Shown: positions 34,103 through 45,524 of the stretch, one piece after another
Numbering within the stretch: the stretch's first letter is position 1
How the letters are laid out: each line of letters opens with the position of its first letter
Origin: Dryocosmus kuriphilus
Taxonomy: Eukaryota; Arthropoda; Insecta; Hymenoptera; Cynipidae
Assembly (NCBI GenBank): GCA_038277395.1
Contig: CM076190.1
Coordinates: 241,843,256 to 241,907,255, forward strand
Reading direction: 5' to 3'
Length of the DNA stretch: 64,000 nt
The notes under the pieces: model-generated
Told to the model about the DNA's origin: nothing
The model's database searches: none
What the model saw: only the letters and a program-made list of their open reading frames with translations
Translations under genes and position numbers: made by a program

Positions 34103-34522
34103 ATGATGAGTATCGACGTGTTTGGAAGTCACCTGGATCGAACCGCTGCATCAGTGAGCCGTGGACCGCCTGGTATTGGATTCAAAATCACCTCCGACGG
34201 TCATTATGATGTAGACGGCAAGAGATTATGTAACGTTAGTGAAGCCAATGAACAATCTGACGCAGTAAGCTTAGGAACTGTAAAGAGCATTATTCAAAAC
34301 GAGATACGGACAGTGTTTGCAGTCACCTCGTCTATGAGAGCAGAGATTGAAAACAATAATTTGATGATTTGTGGTCTCGAGGAATCAATCAACGAGAAAC
34401 TGAAAAACTTGCAGATTGATATAAAACAAGATTTGTCGATCCGTAACGCTAAACTCATTGCTCGACTAAACACCCTCAAATATGTACAAGGAGAAATTGT
34501 CAGTAGTCACGGAACTGCATAA
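34103..34522 (+). CDS. Fibre-like small protein, unknown function (about 139 aa)
   Basis: Intact ORF from MMSIDVFGSH. The N-terminus contains GPPGIGFKITSDGHYD and then KRLCNVSEANEQSDAVSLGTV, reminiscent of the repeat-like DAV motif in trimeric phage tail-fibre proteins. The C-terminal two-thirds are helical (LEESINEKLKNLQIDIKQ). This suggests a trimeric fibre with a coiled coil, but that is inference from motif style. The family is regularly encoded next to DUF8207 and integrase in insect Polintons. Its end overlaps the integrase frame by 40 bp. Confidence 0.55.
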   Translation: MMSIDVFGSHLDRTAASVSRGPPGIGFKITSDGHYDVDGKRLCNVSEANEQSDAVSLGTVKSIIQNEIRTVFAVTSSMRAEIENNNLMICGLEESINEKLKNLQIDIKQDLSIRNAKLIARLNTLKYVQGEIVSSHGTA

Positions 34523-35410
34523 ACCTGCTAGAAAAAATTATCCTCGTCGTTGTGTACAGATACGTGGTATAGACGAGACATGCCAGGCAGATTTGGTTGA
34601 AATGTTACCCTATGCCCATGAGAATAATAATTACAAGTATTTACTTACCGTAATCGATATTTTCTCCAAGTACGCCTGGACTGTTCCTGTTAAAAGCAAG
34701 AGTGGACCAGATGTTACTTTAGCAATGAAATCTGTACTGGTGCAGGGTCGTGTACCAAAAAACCTACACACTGACAAAGGAAAAGAATTTTATAATTCAC
34801 ACTTTAAAAATCTAATGCAACAATACGGAATTAATGTCTACTCAACGCACAGTAATCTAAAGGCATCAATCTGCGAAAGATTTAATCGCACGTTCAAAAA
34901 CAAGATGTGGCCACAATTTAGCTTGAGAGGCATCTACAAGTGGATAGACATTTTACCCACTCTCATCTCCAAGTATAACGATGCAAAACATCGACCAATC
35001 GGTATGAAGCCCAGAGATGTCATTGCTGATGATGAAAAAAAACTCTTGCAACGCTTTAAAAAACTGCGAAATATACCCAGAAGGAAGAGAGCAAAGTTCA
35101 ATGTTGGTGAGAGAGTTCGAGTCAGCAAGCACAAGCATGTCTTTGAAAAAGGATACACTCCCAACTGGACAACAGAGATACTCACTGTGACACAAGTCAT
35201 ACCTACCAATCCAGTGACGTACAAGCTCGAGGACTATCAAAAACAAAGTATCGCTGGAGGATTCTATGAACAAGAACTTCTCAAAGTTAAGCATCCAGAC
35301 ATATAACTTTTGTGGAAAAAGTAATCAAGAAACGTGGCAATAAAGTATATGTAAAATGGTTAGGCTTTGATAGTTCACACAACAGCTGGATAGAAAAATC
35401 AGACATGTAG
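34482..35410 (+). pseudogene. Polinton retroviral-type integrase with C-terminal chromodomain
   Basis: The catalytic core has D37 (QADLVEM), D98 (HTDKGKEFYN) and E132 (SICERFNRTFK), i.e. an intact DDE set, followed by an SH3-like region (KFNVGERVRVSK). A frame change after codon 274 (35306) puts the chromodomain (FVEKVIKKRGNKVYVKWLGF then NSWIE) in another frame, ending at TAG 35410. Integrase processes and inserts the element ends, and a chromodomain can steer integration to marked chromatin. The listed start TTG at 34482 overlaps the previous gene; an internal start before ELHKPARK is possible. Confidence 0.85.
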
Positions 35411-35535
35411 TCAACTTTCCTTCAACGTTGAATCAATGTTGAGCTAAAGTTGAATCAATGTTGAGCCAAAATTGAATCAGCGTTGAATCAATGTTGAATC
35501 AATGTTGAGCCAACGTTGAATCAATGTTAGACTAA
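35408..35535. repeat. Minisatellite of GTTGAATCAATGTTGA units
   Basis: About 7 imperfect 12-24-bp units (AATCAATGTTGAGCC, AACGTTGAATC) follow the integrase stop. A polyadenylation-like AATAAA lies at about 35586. Confidence 0.7.
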
Positions 35536-35765
35536 ACTAGATAAGGTATACACGCTGACACTAAGTAGAGATGTAAGGCTCCTTGATAAATAAAAAGTAA
35601 TTTATATGCACATATCTTGTTTTATTCAAATATAAATCCTATATACACTATTTACAAAGTTAATCTAGAGACAGCTGCACCAAAGTCTATTCACCTCCAC
35701 ACAGGTAATACCGCTGCAGTAATAATAATAATAAAAATAATAATAACATAATTACAAAGGTGCTG

Positions 35766-38700
35766 TCAAAGTGCAGTTATGATGATGATATATATGCAGT
35801 AACTAATTGTTTTCACAAGCATGTCAAAAAGGTCGTAATCATCGTCTGTGAGTATGTTGTCGTTATCGTCAGTAGCATCAACGTCCATTACATCGTTTAG
35901 TCGGTAGTGTCCCCACGCGAGAGTGTCTGTGGTGTTGGGGAGCAAGCATCGCTTATCATCGTGAGGATTCAGTGCAATTTTTGTCTGTCTGATGGTCTCG
36001 ACATTGTGTAGCCTCGACCTGATGACATACTGGGTTCTGCTTTGGACTGACAAATTTCTCAAGCATTCCTTGTAATCGCTAAAAGTGATTGTTTTGCGCA
36101 CAACCTCTGATTTTACACCTTTGGCTTTCTTTACAAAGTCTTCACCGTTTAACCGGATGCTGTACATTTTACTCCGCAAGCCAACAAATTCAGTGATAAT
36201 TTTACCACAACACTCATCCTTCATGAGACCCAAAACCTTTTTGTTAGCTTGCGGCATTCCAAAAACATTGTCTCGAGGGTAGTCACAGGTGTCAAATCTG
36301 TCAATATCGTCTTTCATGTCGGCTTAAATGTCATTACATTTTACTTTGTAAATAAGGCTGTCTGTGTCAGTCTATAGTAGTTTACATTTGTCGTCGTATT
36401 TTTTAATCATGTAGTCGTAGTAAAAATCGTAGATTAGGATTTTGGAGATATCCAGTACAGCAAGCCCTACGTAGACCGGCTTGTTGAACAATACTTCAGT
36501 TCGTCTCAGTTCAATCGCAACGAGATTTTCACTGAATATTGCTCGACTGTGAAAGTTTGGTCGGGCTATGAGGGCTTCTGCTCCATACCTACCCTCCCAC
36601 TTTGTCACAAGTTTTACATCAACATATTTTCGTACGTTCTCCATTGTCTTTCCGTAAACTGCATTATTCACCAATTTAAGCAAGTTCTTTTCAGATTCGT
36701 TTCTAGCATTTGCTCGCATAACAGTATTGAAGTCTATGTAACTTTTAAGCCACGTGGATTGGTTGAACTGAAGTACTCTATGAATTTTAATAAGTTTAAG
36801 TCCATTAGCCAAAGCTTGTTTGAGAGCTCGGTAATGGAGAACGTACTTTCGTTTCGGTAGCAATGTAGTTAGGAGCTTCTCCTGGTCGGACCCCGGTGGC
36901 TTCGAGTGTTCTGGGCAAAACGGTAAGTCATTGTGCTTGTCATGGAGTTCCACAGGGTAGTCCAAATCTACTTCCAGAATGTAACAAAAGGGTGAATCAT
37001 CTGGAATGTTGAAATCAAGGTCTTCGAAATGGGTAAGACACTCGAAACCACCATAAGGAAGAGGTTGTTCCATTGCCCAACCATATAGGTTGTTTGCATC
37101 CAAATAATCAATGTAAATAATCTCCCCATCCGTGTTGGAAGCTGGCATGTATTTGTTATTGGCAATGGCATAACGGTTGGGGCATTCACTTACTCCACCC
37201 ATTTGCCTTGCTCAATCATCACCAGCATGTCAACATCGGTGAGGAGCTCTAATCTGACCTTTGAATATTTGAGCATGGCATCCCATGCCAAGCCAGGAGT
37301 TGTGTAATAGTGTGTGCTGGATCCAAGTCGTAAGCCTCGAGACACTGCTCTCGGAAGCTTTCGAAAATGTCAGTCAAAAGCAGAATGTCAGTTTTCATAT
37401 ACAGACTGACGTACTCACCGAGTGTCTTCATGTTAAACGCACACCACACCTGTTGTGCATGTGCATAATCTTCGTCCGATATTACCGAATCATTGAGAGT
37501 GCTGTAAAATTTTCCTTTGGTGGGAGATGAGTTTCAATGAGTCTATCTCTCGAGTCCAAGTACTCATAAGGAAGAACACCTTTCCTCGTGAGAAGCTTAA
37601 TTTTCTCCCTCTCAACACCGGCAAACACTACACTGACAATTTTATGCTGAGTGAGGCATGACGCTTACTTTTCCAGTGAAGAGGCCATAAATCTGAATCA
37701 ATCGATGAATCTAAGTTTAATCTGGGTTTTCTGAACGCATTTTGTGAATGAAATGTATTTCTCTTTATTGAGTGCAAGAACCTTAACTCTTCCCTCAAAT
37801 TGTGTGGCAATGTCACGAATGATAAAGTGAGCGTCATAGCCACTCAGATTATGGAACACAACAGGTATGGTGTTTGAGACCTGATATGATAAGCTGCAAT
37901 GCTCATGCGCAGGACCACGGTACTTACCAGTCAGGTGACAATGATCGTGTACCTTCTTCATTGGGGGATGCAGTGCCTTCTGACAAATGTGACAAGTTTT
38001 GGCATCTATAAAGGCTTCCTTCTGCACAAAAGTTATTTTTTCCATTGGCACTGGTGATGCCAAGATCTTGTCACATTTCTGAGCAATCTCCAGTAATTGC
38101 TCAGCAAACCACTTCGCTGGCTCCACGTCCTCCGGACATGAGTCGTAGAAAGATAGATTATCGTCATAACTGCACTTGAACATGTAGCCAATATTGAAGA
38201 CCTTGTGTCTTTCAAAAACTCAGTATTCGAGATTTTTTCTGCTCCTTCATCATTTACGGGTATCAAAAGGGACTCACAATCCGCGTAAATGATGAAAGGA
38301 GCCCGCTCACGGTTCTTAAAGTTTTTAAACTCAACAATGTTCCTCCCGGGTTCTGGAAGCACCATTTTACAGTTATTAAGTTTTACACAGTCTTCCGAGT
38401 GAGCAACCAGTTTCTCCATTTTCATAAAGTAGTGTAAGCACCGGTCGCAAATATACTTTCTTGTTTTCATTTTAGACAGTTGCCTGGAGACTAATCGGGA
38501 TAAATCCTTAATCCAGACATAGTGGAAGTTGAAGCTTCTTTCTTCTCTAACTTGATATTCTTCTTTCTCTTCTTCTTCTTCTTCTTCATTCTCTATGCAA
38601 TAATCTTTCTCCACACGAAGAAGATTTACGTGCGTGTCTCTTCTTTGTGAGGTGAGGTGAAGAGGAACCACTGTGATTTTATTTCCACTCTTCTTTACAA

Positions 38701-39658
38701 GGCTGTACACATTCACAGAGATTTGATTCATGTCTTCGAATTTTTTCACATCCTTGAGTGCAACTGGAAAACTGATGTCGGAAAAATCCAGTTCATCTCT
38801 GTACTGTTGATATTTTAAAACGCGATGAGGATGTTTTCTCCAGTCAACTGGATGTAGAGCTGAGAGAATTGCCCACTTGAAGCACTCGTTGTCGTTGTTC
38901 TCTATGTTCACACAAGCTTTCTTATTCTTGATCGATGGTGGAAGATCAATGTAGGAACCTGCCTTAAGTGGGTTCAACTTGTTGATGTTGATGGAAAGCT
39001 TGATGATTGAGTGGAGGGTCCATCCAGAGACTTTCTCCTCAAACTCCTCCATCTCCTTGAGGACCGGGTACCTCACATACGTTTCAAACCATAATTTCAA
39101 GTCAGTGGTGGAATATATGGCTTCGTTCTTTGACTTGACATTTTTATCAGCAGGCTCATCCTTGCCGATTTTTGTATAGTAGCAAAGTAGTAATCCATTT
39201 ATTTTCAAAGCCTTGCGTTTTTTTAATTCTTTGCCCACTTCAACAATGAATAATTGCTGAGCATCATTCAAAAAGGCAAGAACATTTTTATGTATTAAAT
39301 TGGCCACTACACGTTTTAACACGACTATTGAAAGCCTTGTCTACATCTATCCACTTTACGCGATTATTGATGTGATCTTGTTTCTTCAGCACATGTCCTC
39401 CTCCTTTTTTTTCAGCAATAAATCAAAGCGTGCCTCTAAGCATGTGAGCTTCTCAACCAGGTTCAAGCACTTTTGTTTTCTGCCTAATGACTGCGGTGGT
39501 GTCTTCCTATAAAGTTCTCTCCTGACAGTCCTTAGACAAAGCGAGCACTCATTCTTCCACTTTGTGATTTTGTCTAGAGGTGCGTATCCAAACGACAACA
39601 TTATAGTCAACGCATCCTCTATTTCGGGAATGAGCTTCACGCACTCGTCGAGTATCAT
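35766..39658 (-). pseudogene. Protein-primed type B DNA polymerase, multiply disrupted
   Basis: Fragments in order: 39658-39386, 39322-38033, 38183-37698, 37449-37249, 37202-36372 and 36317-35766. Family N-terminal region with CFKWAILSALHP, then a zinc-ribbon-like CDRC region, exonuclease YADCES, a Cys/His cluster (CHICQKAL, HDHCHLTGKYRG), exo VVFHNLSGYDAHF and YMKTDILLLTDIF, polymerase motif A (YLDANNLYG), B (KLVNNAVYGK) and C (TDTDSLIY). An in-frame TAG (36372-36374) directly precedes motif C, and a TAA (36324-36326) follows it. At least four frame changes are present. The enzyme would replicate the element from a protein primer, but this copy is inactive. Confidence 0.9.
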
Positions 39659-39699
39659 TTTTACTATGAATATGGAATAAAAAAAATACTAATAAAGTC

Positions 39700-40040
39700 T
39701 TTCACACACACTGTATATTTAAAATCGCTGCACTTTCATTAACTGTTTTTTTTCTCAAAAACACACACACACACACACCCTTGCAGTATATGTAAAGCCG
39801 CTTACAATGTCCTTAGCTGCACTTTACGTTGAGTGTCTTTTTCACGCACACTGTACACTTAAAGCAGCTAACAATGTTTTTAGCTGCACTTTACATTGAG
39901 TATCTTTTTCACACACACAAACACACACAGTATATAATACAAAGTTACTAGCAAAGTTCTCAACTAGAATAAAACTTCACTGGAGATTCTTCAATACTTT
40001 TTCACATGTTGAACACGGCTCAATTACAGACTGAAGCCTC
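39700..40040. repeat. Duplicated segment with CA tracts next to Polinton right TIR
   Basis: An about 80-bp segment (GCTNACAATGTxxTTAGCTGCACTTTACxTTGAGT.TCTTTTTCAC) occurs twice (39808-39848 and 39868-39910) between (CA)n tracts at about 39760 and 39917. This is upstream, non-coding DNA for the polymerase gene. Confidence 0.55.
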
Positions 40041-40220
40041 TGCATTTTCACTTGTTTTTAAATACACCACCCTTATTTCAGAATTCAATAGTAATGTTCA
40101 CAAAAGAAACTATACTGAAGATTTTCTTCACTCAATGTGAGATGCTTGACAGACAACGCCGAACTGAGGTCACTCCGTTCCACTCACTCTTTTATAAAAT
40201 CGAGCGAAGCTGGATGCGCC

Positions 40221-41565
40221 GCATCGTATATGTATGTAAATGAAGAAGTGTGTGTGTAATGTATGCGCGTCGATACATTGCATCATTATGTGTATTCCAA
40301 CAGGCTTATGCTTGTCGAAACGTGTCTAGTGACGCCGCGTTGAAGGGAGAAGGGCGGGTGGGAGAGGAAGTGGAAACCGGTGAGAGGAAACGCCACAGCT
40401 ATCATTATGCGTGTTCTAACAGGCTTATGCTTTTCTCAACCTGTTTAGAGATGCCGTGTCGAGGGGAAAGGGCGGGTGGGAGGTTAAGCGGTAGGCGGCG
40501 AGAGGAAGCTGATGGAGAGTGAGAGGGATAGAATATTCGAGAAGTAAATTAAAATACATAAACTAAATAGTAATAAGGAATGTATTCTGACACACACTAC
40601 AGGGAAAAGTGATTGATTTTTCTTCATCATTGTTTTTCAATATCTGATTATTTTGAGATTTTCGAGTTTTGTTTTAGGAGTACGGAACTATACAAGAGGA
40701 AAATGTGGTTGCATTTCTTGAGCACAATTGTTGTTTTTCAATATCTGATTATTTTGAGATTTTCGAGTTTTGATTCAGCAGTATGGAATTATACAAGAGG
40801 AAAAAGTGATCATTTCTTGAGCGCAATTGTTGTTTTTCAATATCTGATTATTTTGAGATTTTCGAGTTTTGATTCAGCAGTATGGAATTTTACAAGAGGA
40901 AAAAGTGATTGCATTTCTTGAGCACAATTGTTGTTTCTCAATATCTGATTATTTTGAGATTTTTGAGTTTCACACCATCTTACGTAATGTGACGAGACTC
41001 TCCCTTTACCCATCCGTTCCTTCTCACACCCATAATGAGGTCAGCGTTGGAGAGAGAGAGGGGAAAAGCGCGTTCAAACCTGCCGAAAGAAATGGAGACG
41101 AATTCTCGCGCCTTTAAACTTCTACGATCAATGACATCACAATAATGGGGTCAGCGCTAGAGGGAGGGGGAAAACACGTTTGAACCTGCATCCCATTGAA
41201 TCTATGCTCTTATATTTTAGTATAGAAAGCGATGGAGAGTGAAAGAGGGAGAGAATTTTCGAGAAGTAAATTCCAATATATAACCTTAATAGCAATAAGG
41301 AATATGGCGTTCACGCAAAGCTTGTAGTGGTGCTATATATGGTAAATACCTACCTCAACATTCCTACTTTACCGATACTGCCGATAACGGACATTGGTGC
41401 CATCTACCGGCGAGAAAATAACTTTGTTTTCGTTGAACCCTACCTTACCGACTCAGGGTTACACCGACTGTTGATACTTAGCACGGACATGAAGTAGTGG
41501 CGCCATCTGTCGGTGACAGCGCGAAGCTTGTCGTGGTGGCGTAGAAGCCCTACAACTCAACTACT
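40221..41565 (-). repeat. Polinton right terminal inverted repeat
   Basis: About 1345 bp. It differs from the left TIR mainly by one extra 98-bp unit (four unit cores over 40613-40990) and a roughly 75-bp insertion near 40527-40612. That insertion resembles TIR sequence at 41260-41310, so it is probably an internal duplication. Confidence 0.9.
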
Positions 41566-41571
41566 GTAGAC
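41566..41571. repeat. Polinton target-site duplication, right
   Basis: GTAGAC follows CTCAACTACT, the inverted terminus, and is identical to 25748-25753. Confidence 0.9.
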
Positions 41572-42526
41572 TCAACAGTAAATATTTCGTATTTATAAAT
41601 TTAAAAAAATTTCAATATTAATAAGGATTTTGTAATAATAAGATTAAGATTTATAAGAATTCTGGGCAAAAAAGAATAATTTCTAAGTAATTATAGCTCA
41701 TCGACTTTGATTTCAGACCAAGGAAAAAAGTTCTAAATATCTGCAATTAGAAAATTAGAAAAAACTTACAATTACCTGCTTGCATCTATTTTCATTTTAT
41801 AGAACAGGCATTGAAAAAATAAAAAATACTATGACTTAGAAGTCGGTATGAAATGTGTTAAACCGCAAACTCCCTGGTAGTCTCAATTTTCAACTTAACA
41901 ATTTTAAATTTAAAACAAAATTAATTAATAAAGCTACAAGAGAAGGTAGCTTAACGTGCAAACGTAATTATAGGTATATAAAACATAAAATGCAACAGTT
42001 AATAATATTATGTATCTTACACTTATTATATACATATTATTATATAATTTTTAAGTGAATTAACAATGTTTTATGTATTATACGTAAAAAGGTTTGACAA
42101 TTATATTTACTTTTCATTTAAAAAAAAAATGTTTTATTGAAACAAAGTTTTATTCTTCGGGAAATATTCATGATAAATTATAACATTAACAAAATAACAT
42201 CATAATGTAATACGAAATACTCATAACAAATTTGTAATTTCCAGCAAAATATCAATTTCAAATATTATATTTGAAACCGCGCTAATTGCGTATTGATGTC
42301 TTTGCGGGTGGAAGGGCTAGGCGGGGGAACTGCAGCTTTTTGACTACAGCGACGTCTAACTTTAGCAGCACCCAACTAATCTTTTACCGCATCTATGAAT
42401 ATAATATCTTTGCCATGGTTCCATGCGTTGAAAATGACAGGTGACGTTCACCTCTGGCTAGAGAGAGAAGGAGCGCGTCCTTGTGAATGCGTGGTGTCGA
42501 GGTTACCCGCCCGTTTGTATACGTTT
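41572..42526. other. Host flank between Polinton and hAT, no supported gene
   Basis: AT-rich to about 42280, then more GC-balanced sequence (42290-42520) without an open frame of interest. It could contain a promoter, but nothing decides this. Confidence 0.4.
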
Positions 42527-42588
42527 GTTTACTTAGGGTTGCCATATGCCTAAGGGAGTTTAGCAGGATACTTGGGCGTACATATATA

Positions 42589-42702
42589 GGGGGGGGGGGG
42601 GGGGTCTGGACTCCCCCTTAGCATCGATGATAAGCATACAAAGATAGCATACGATGCTATATTTGTACAATTTTGGACCCTCCCCCCCCCCCCCCCCCCC
42701 CC
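42589..42702. repeat. G16/C21 tracts and hairpin in the hAT 3' region
   Basis: G16 (42589-42604) and C21 (42682-42702) face each other around an inner 8-bp inverted repeat (TAGCATCG / CGATGCTA). GGGTC and GGACCCT flank the tracts, so the segment can fold as one stem. Confidence 0.8.
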
Positions 42703-42957
42703 ATGTCAAAAGATACAGTTTTTATCATTTTCAAATGAAGCATTTACTATTTATTAAGTCTATATAAACATAGTATCACATTCCGTATTGCAAAAACTCA
42801 TGCACAGCATAATTTTCATAAGTTTGCACAGCAATTTTGGCACTATAAGTAACGTAACACGCTTATATTAGGTTTGAAAAAAAGTTATGCACAGATCTTT
42901 GTTATTTCTATTTCATAGCACATATCACATTCTGATTCTAAGAACTAATCAGGTACC

Positions 42958-44799
42958 TTATTCCGATTGCTTCAAATACTTTTCGGTACTTCCTATTTTT
43001 CGTAACAGAGGCAAATTCTGAGGACGAAGTAAATGTTTATAAAACTCTTTACAAGTAAAATGCTTCAAATTGAATTGTACAGTGACGATGTGGCGAATAG
43101 TTCTGAGATCTAATTTATTTCTTTCGTCTCTCCATTGAATATTTACGTGTGAAAAAATTCTTTCGACGGTTGCGTTGTGAGCAGGGATGGAGAAAAAGAA
43201 CTGAGCAATTTTGAGAAGCTCGGAACAAGAAGCTTCATTTTTATTTTGTTTGAAAAATTCTGAAATTTTAGCACTCGCGTTCAAATGAAAAAAAAACTCT
43301 GAGTTTTTTTTTTAGAAAACTTTTTAAATTTACGAATTGATCGAAAATAATTGATTCGTCAATATAAACTTTTTTTAATTTGAGGAAATCTATAGTTTTT
43401 TCAATCCATTCGTACCCCAATTCAGTATTTTCATCAAAATCCAGCCATTCAAAGACTTTCAATTCCGAAAATGATTCAGTCCACTGTTCTAGGTACTTTT
43501 TAGACGCTTCGTAAACTGAGACAGCATTTTCAATAAATTCGTCACAGTGCTTATCTTCACCTTGTTCCCTTAGTTTCTTTAAAATCGATTTAGCGGAATG
43601 CGGAATGAATCGCGATTTTATTTTCTCATTCAAAACTTCGAGGAGTTTATTGATTGACCCCACTACTTCTAAAACACTGTTCTTTTCTCTCTCCACCACT
43701 TCAATTTTTTCATGAAAAATTGCCATGAAAGAATGCACGAAATAGAGAAAGGCTTCGCTGAAATCGTGAGAAAAGAAATTCAATAAAACTTCGGTGGTTG
43801 TGAAATTGATTTGAAATACGATTGCAGTGCAGGGTACATTTGAAGTACTCGCTCAACTGATGGGAGAAGAGATAACCATCGGGATTTTGAATGAGACTGT
43901 AATTCTCGATAATTGATCTCGACAAAGTCGCAAAACCCCTTCAATTAAGCCGTCCGAACCGTGTAGATCGAAAAATGTTGAGAAATTTTGAACATTAAGG
44001 AATCAATTTCGAACTCACTGAATTGATCTAAGCCGTGGTGCGCACTATTATGAACAATATGAGCCGGGCAATCTATTCCAATTATTTGATGATTAATTGC
44101 TTCTTTCAAAAGGCTAAAGATATTGTTCCCTTCCCGACGATTAATACCACCGAAATTTGTATTCGTATTATCAGCACAAAAAGATGACAACTTGTTCTCC
44201 AATTCAAACCTTTTGATAACTTTCGTGAGCAAATCCGTGACCGTTCGCGCTTTTTCATCTTCCGTTTGTAATAAATCAACTAGCCGAACTTGAATCCCAC
44301 CCTGTCTATAATCATAATACTGGACCGTAATCGGAAACATTTTCGTACTGCCATGATTGTTGCTATCAGTGCCCATGCCAACAAAAGCAACGTTTTTCAG
44401 ATCATTGGCAAGCAATTCTATTGAATACGGAGACAATACGCCAGTAATTATAGCTGTTGTTTTCGTCCTGGCACTTGCAAAGTTTTTGACGATTTCCGAG
44501 TCGTCGAATGTTACCCCTACCAACGATGAAGTGCAATCCATTGATCTAAAACTCTGATGATGTATTGCTGTATGGTACGCCATTGCTGCTTCTGCTGCTC
44601 TGACGTTGAGATCGAGGGATGAAAATTTTTTGATAAAAAACGAATCGAGATTTTTTGATGTTGAAGCAATTTGAATACTGGATTTATGTTTCTCCGTTTT
44701 CAAATGATTGAACAAAGCAAGGTCGCCTGGAATAAAAATTCTTCTTCAAAATATGCTTTTCTAAACATGAAATTAATTTGATATTCAATTGTCAAAATA

Positions 44800-44884
<85 letters not shown>

Positions 44885-45023
44885 AAATATACATACCCAT
44901 GTTTGCGACGGAAATGTACTTATCGCAAATTTCGCATTTTGCTTCGTGTTTATCTCTGCCAGGGATGAAACACGACAATTTTGTGTCGCGACTGGGTTTG
45001 AATTGACACATTGTTTTTGGCAT
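42958..45023 (-). pseudogene. hAT transposase with intron, frameshifted
   Basis: Exon 1 (45023-44897) starts MPKTMCQFKPSRD and holds the first half of a BED zinc finger (CEIC). An intron (44896-44727, GTATGT...CCAG) splits it. Exon 2 (44726 onwards) resumes in frame with DLALFNHLKTEKH, supplying the His pair. The transposase core follows (FVGMGTDSNNHGS, FCADNTNTNFGG, DCPAHIVHNSAHHGLD), with a stop or frame change at 43945. Fragments 43783-43268 and 43284-42958 follow, the last carrying the hATC dimerisation motif (IAQFFFSIPAHNATVERIFS). The DDE triad is spread over these pieces, and the frame breaks make it inactive. Confidence 0.85.
44804..44881. repeat. (TA)n microsatellite inside the hAT intron
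   Basis: About 38 TA units within the 170-bp intron, so nearly half the intron is TA repeat. Confidence 0.9.
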
Positions 45024-45424
45024 TTTGTAAGTTTTAAGATGGAATCAATTAACGGAAATCAACCAAAATTTGATATTGTCATTTGCGACGATGAATGAAA
45101 ATTATTATATTTACATAACTCACAAAAACTGATTTGTGGGCTTTGAAATATAAACTGAGAATGAGTATCATCGCCTACTGATTTATAGGTTACGTAGTTA
45201 TCAATAATAACAGACTTATGGGATTCCCCGAGTATCTAGCGGTACTCCTGGAGTTGAACCATGTAAGGTTTTATAAAGCACTTCACTCATTGGCTGCACA
45301 GTGACCAATAAAAAACTGCGCTTATATCGAACCTATGCAGAAATTGATTGGTTCTTTCCCATGGAGCTCATTGTCACCATGGGAAAAAAAACCGTTAAAT
45401 GCTAACAAACCTTGTATAAAACAA

Positions 45425-45517
45425 GAAAGCAGGACAAATAAAGGTTCAGCAGGATTAGCAGGACGGCATAAAAAAAGCAGGATAAATCCTGCTAAAGCAG
45501 GACGCTTGGCAGCCCTA
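45425..45517. repeat. hAT subterminal AGCAGGA repeats
   Basis: AGCAGGA occurs five times between about 45427 and 45500 and once inverted (TCCTGCT). A single copy lies near the other end (about 42561). Clustered subterminal hexa-heptamers are typical transposase-binding sites in hATs. Confidence 0.7.
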
Positions 45518-45524
45518 GTTTACT

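Larger units (their letters stand above)
25754..41565. mobile_element. Polinton/Maverick self-synthesising DNA transposon, complete but inactivated
   Basis: The element is 15,812 bp with long terminal inverted repeats starting AGTAGTTGAG, flanked on both sides by the 6-bp direct repeat GTAGAC. Polintons duplicate 6 bp, and their termini begin with AG. Inside are minus-strand virion genes (27.3-32.4 kb), plus-strand ATPase, DUF8207, fibre-like and integrase genes (32.4-35.4 kb), and minus-strand DNA polymerase B (35.8-39.7 kb). Most genes carry in-frame stops or frameshifts. Confidence 0.95.
42534..45517 (-). mobile_element. hAT-superfamily DNA transposon
   Basis: The ends are TAGGGTTGCCA (42534) and the inverse TGGCAGCCCTA (to 45517), matching the hAT-type TAGGG-TGCCA terminus. 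They are flanked by GTTTACT at 42527-42533 and 45518-45524, consistent with an 8-bp hAT TSD that has lost one base of identity. The length of 2984 bp and the enclosed BED-finger/hATC transposase agree. Confidence 0.85.

Noticed and set aside
25754..41565. CRISPR-like or bacterial defence locus
   Set aside because: Tandem units are in the TIRs without spacer structure, and all genes are Polinton-type; the setting is eukaryotic.
44778..45098. 106-codon ORF starting in the (TA)n tract
   Set aside because: Poly-Tyr/Ile translation of a microsatellite, antisense to hAT exon 1.
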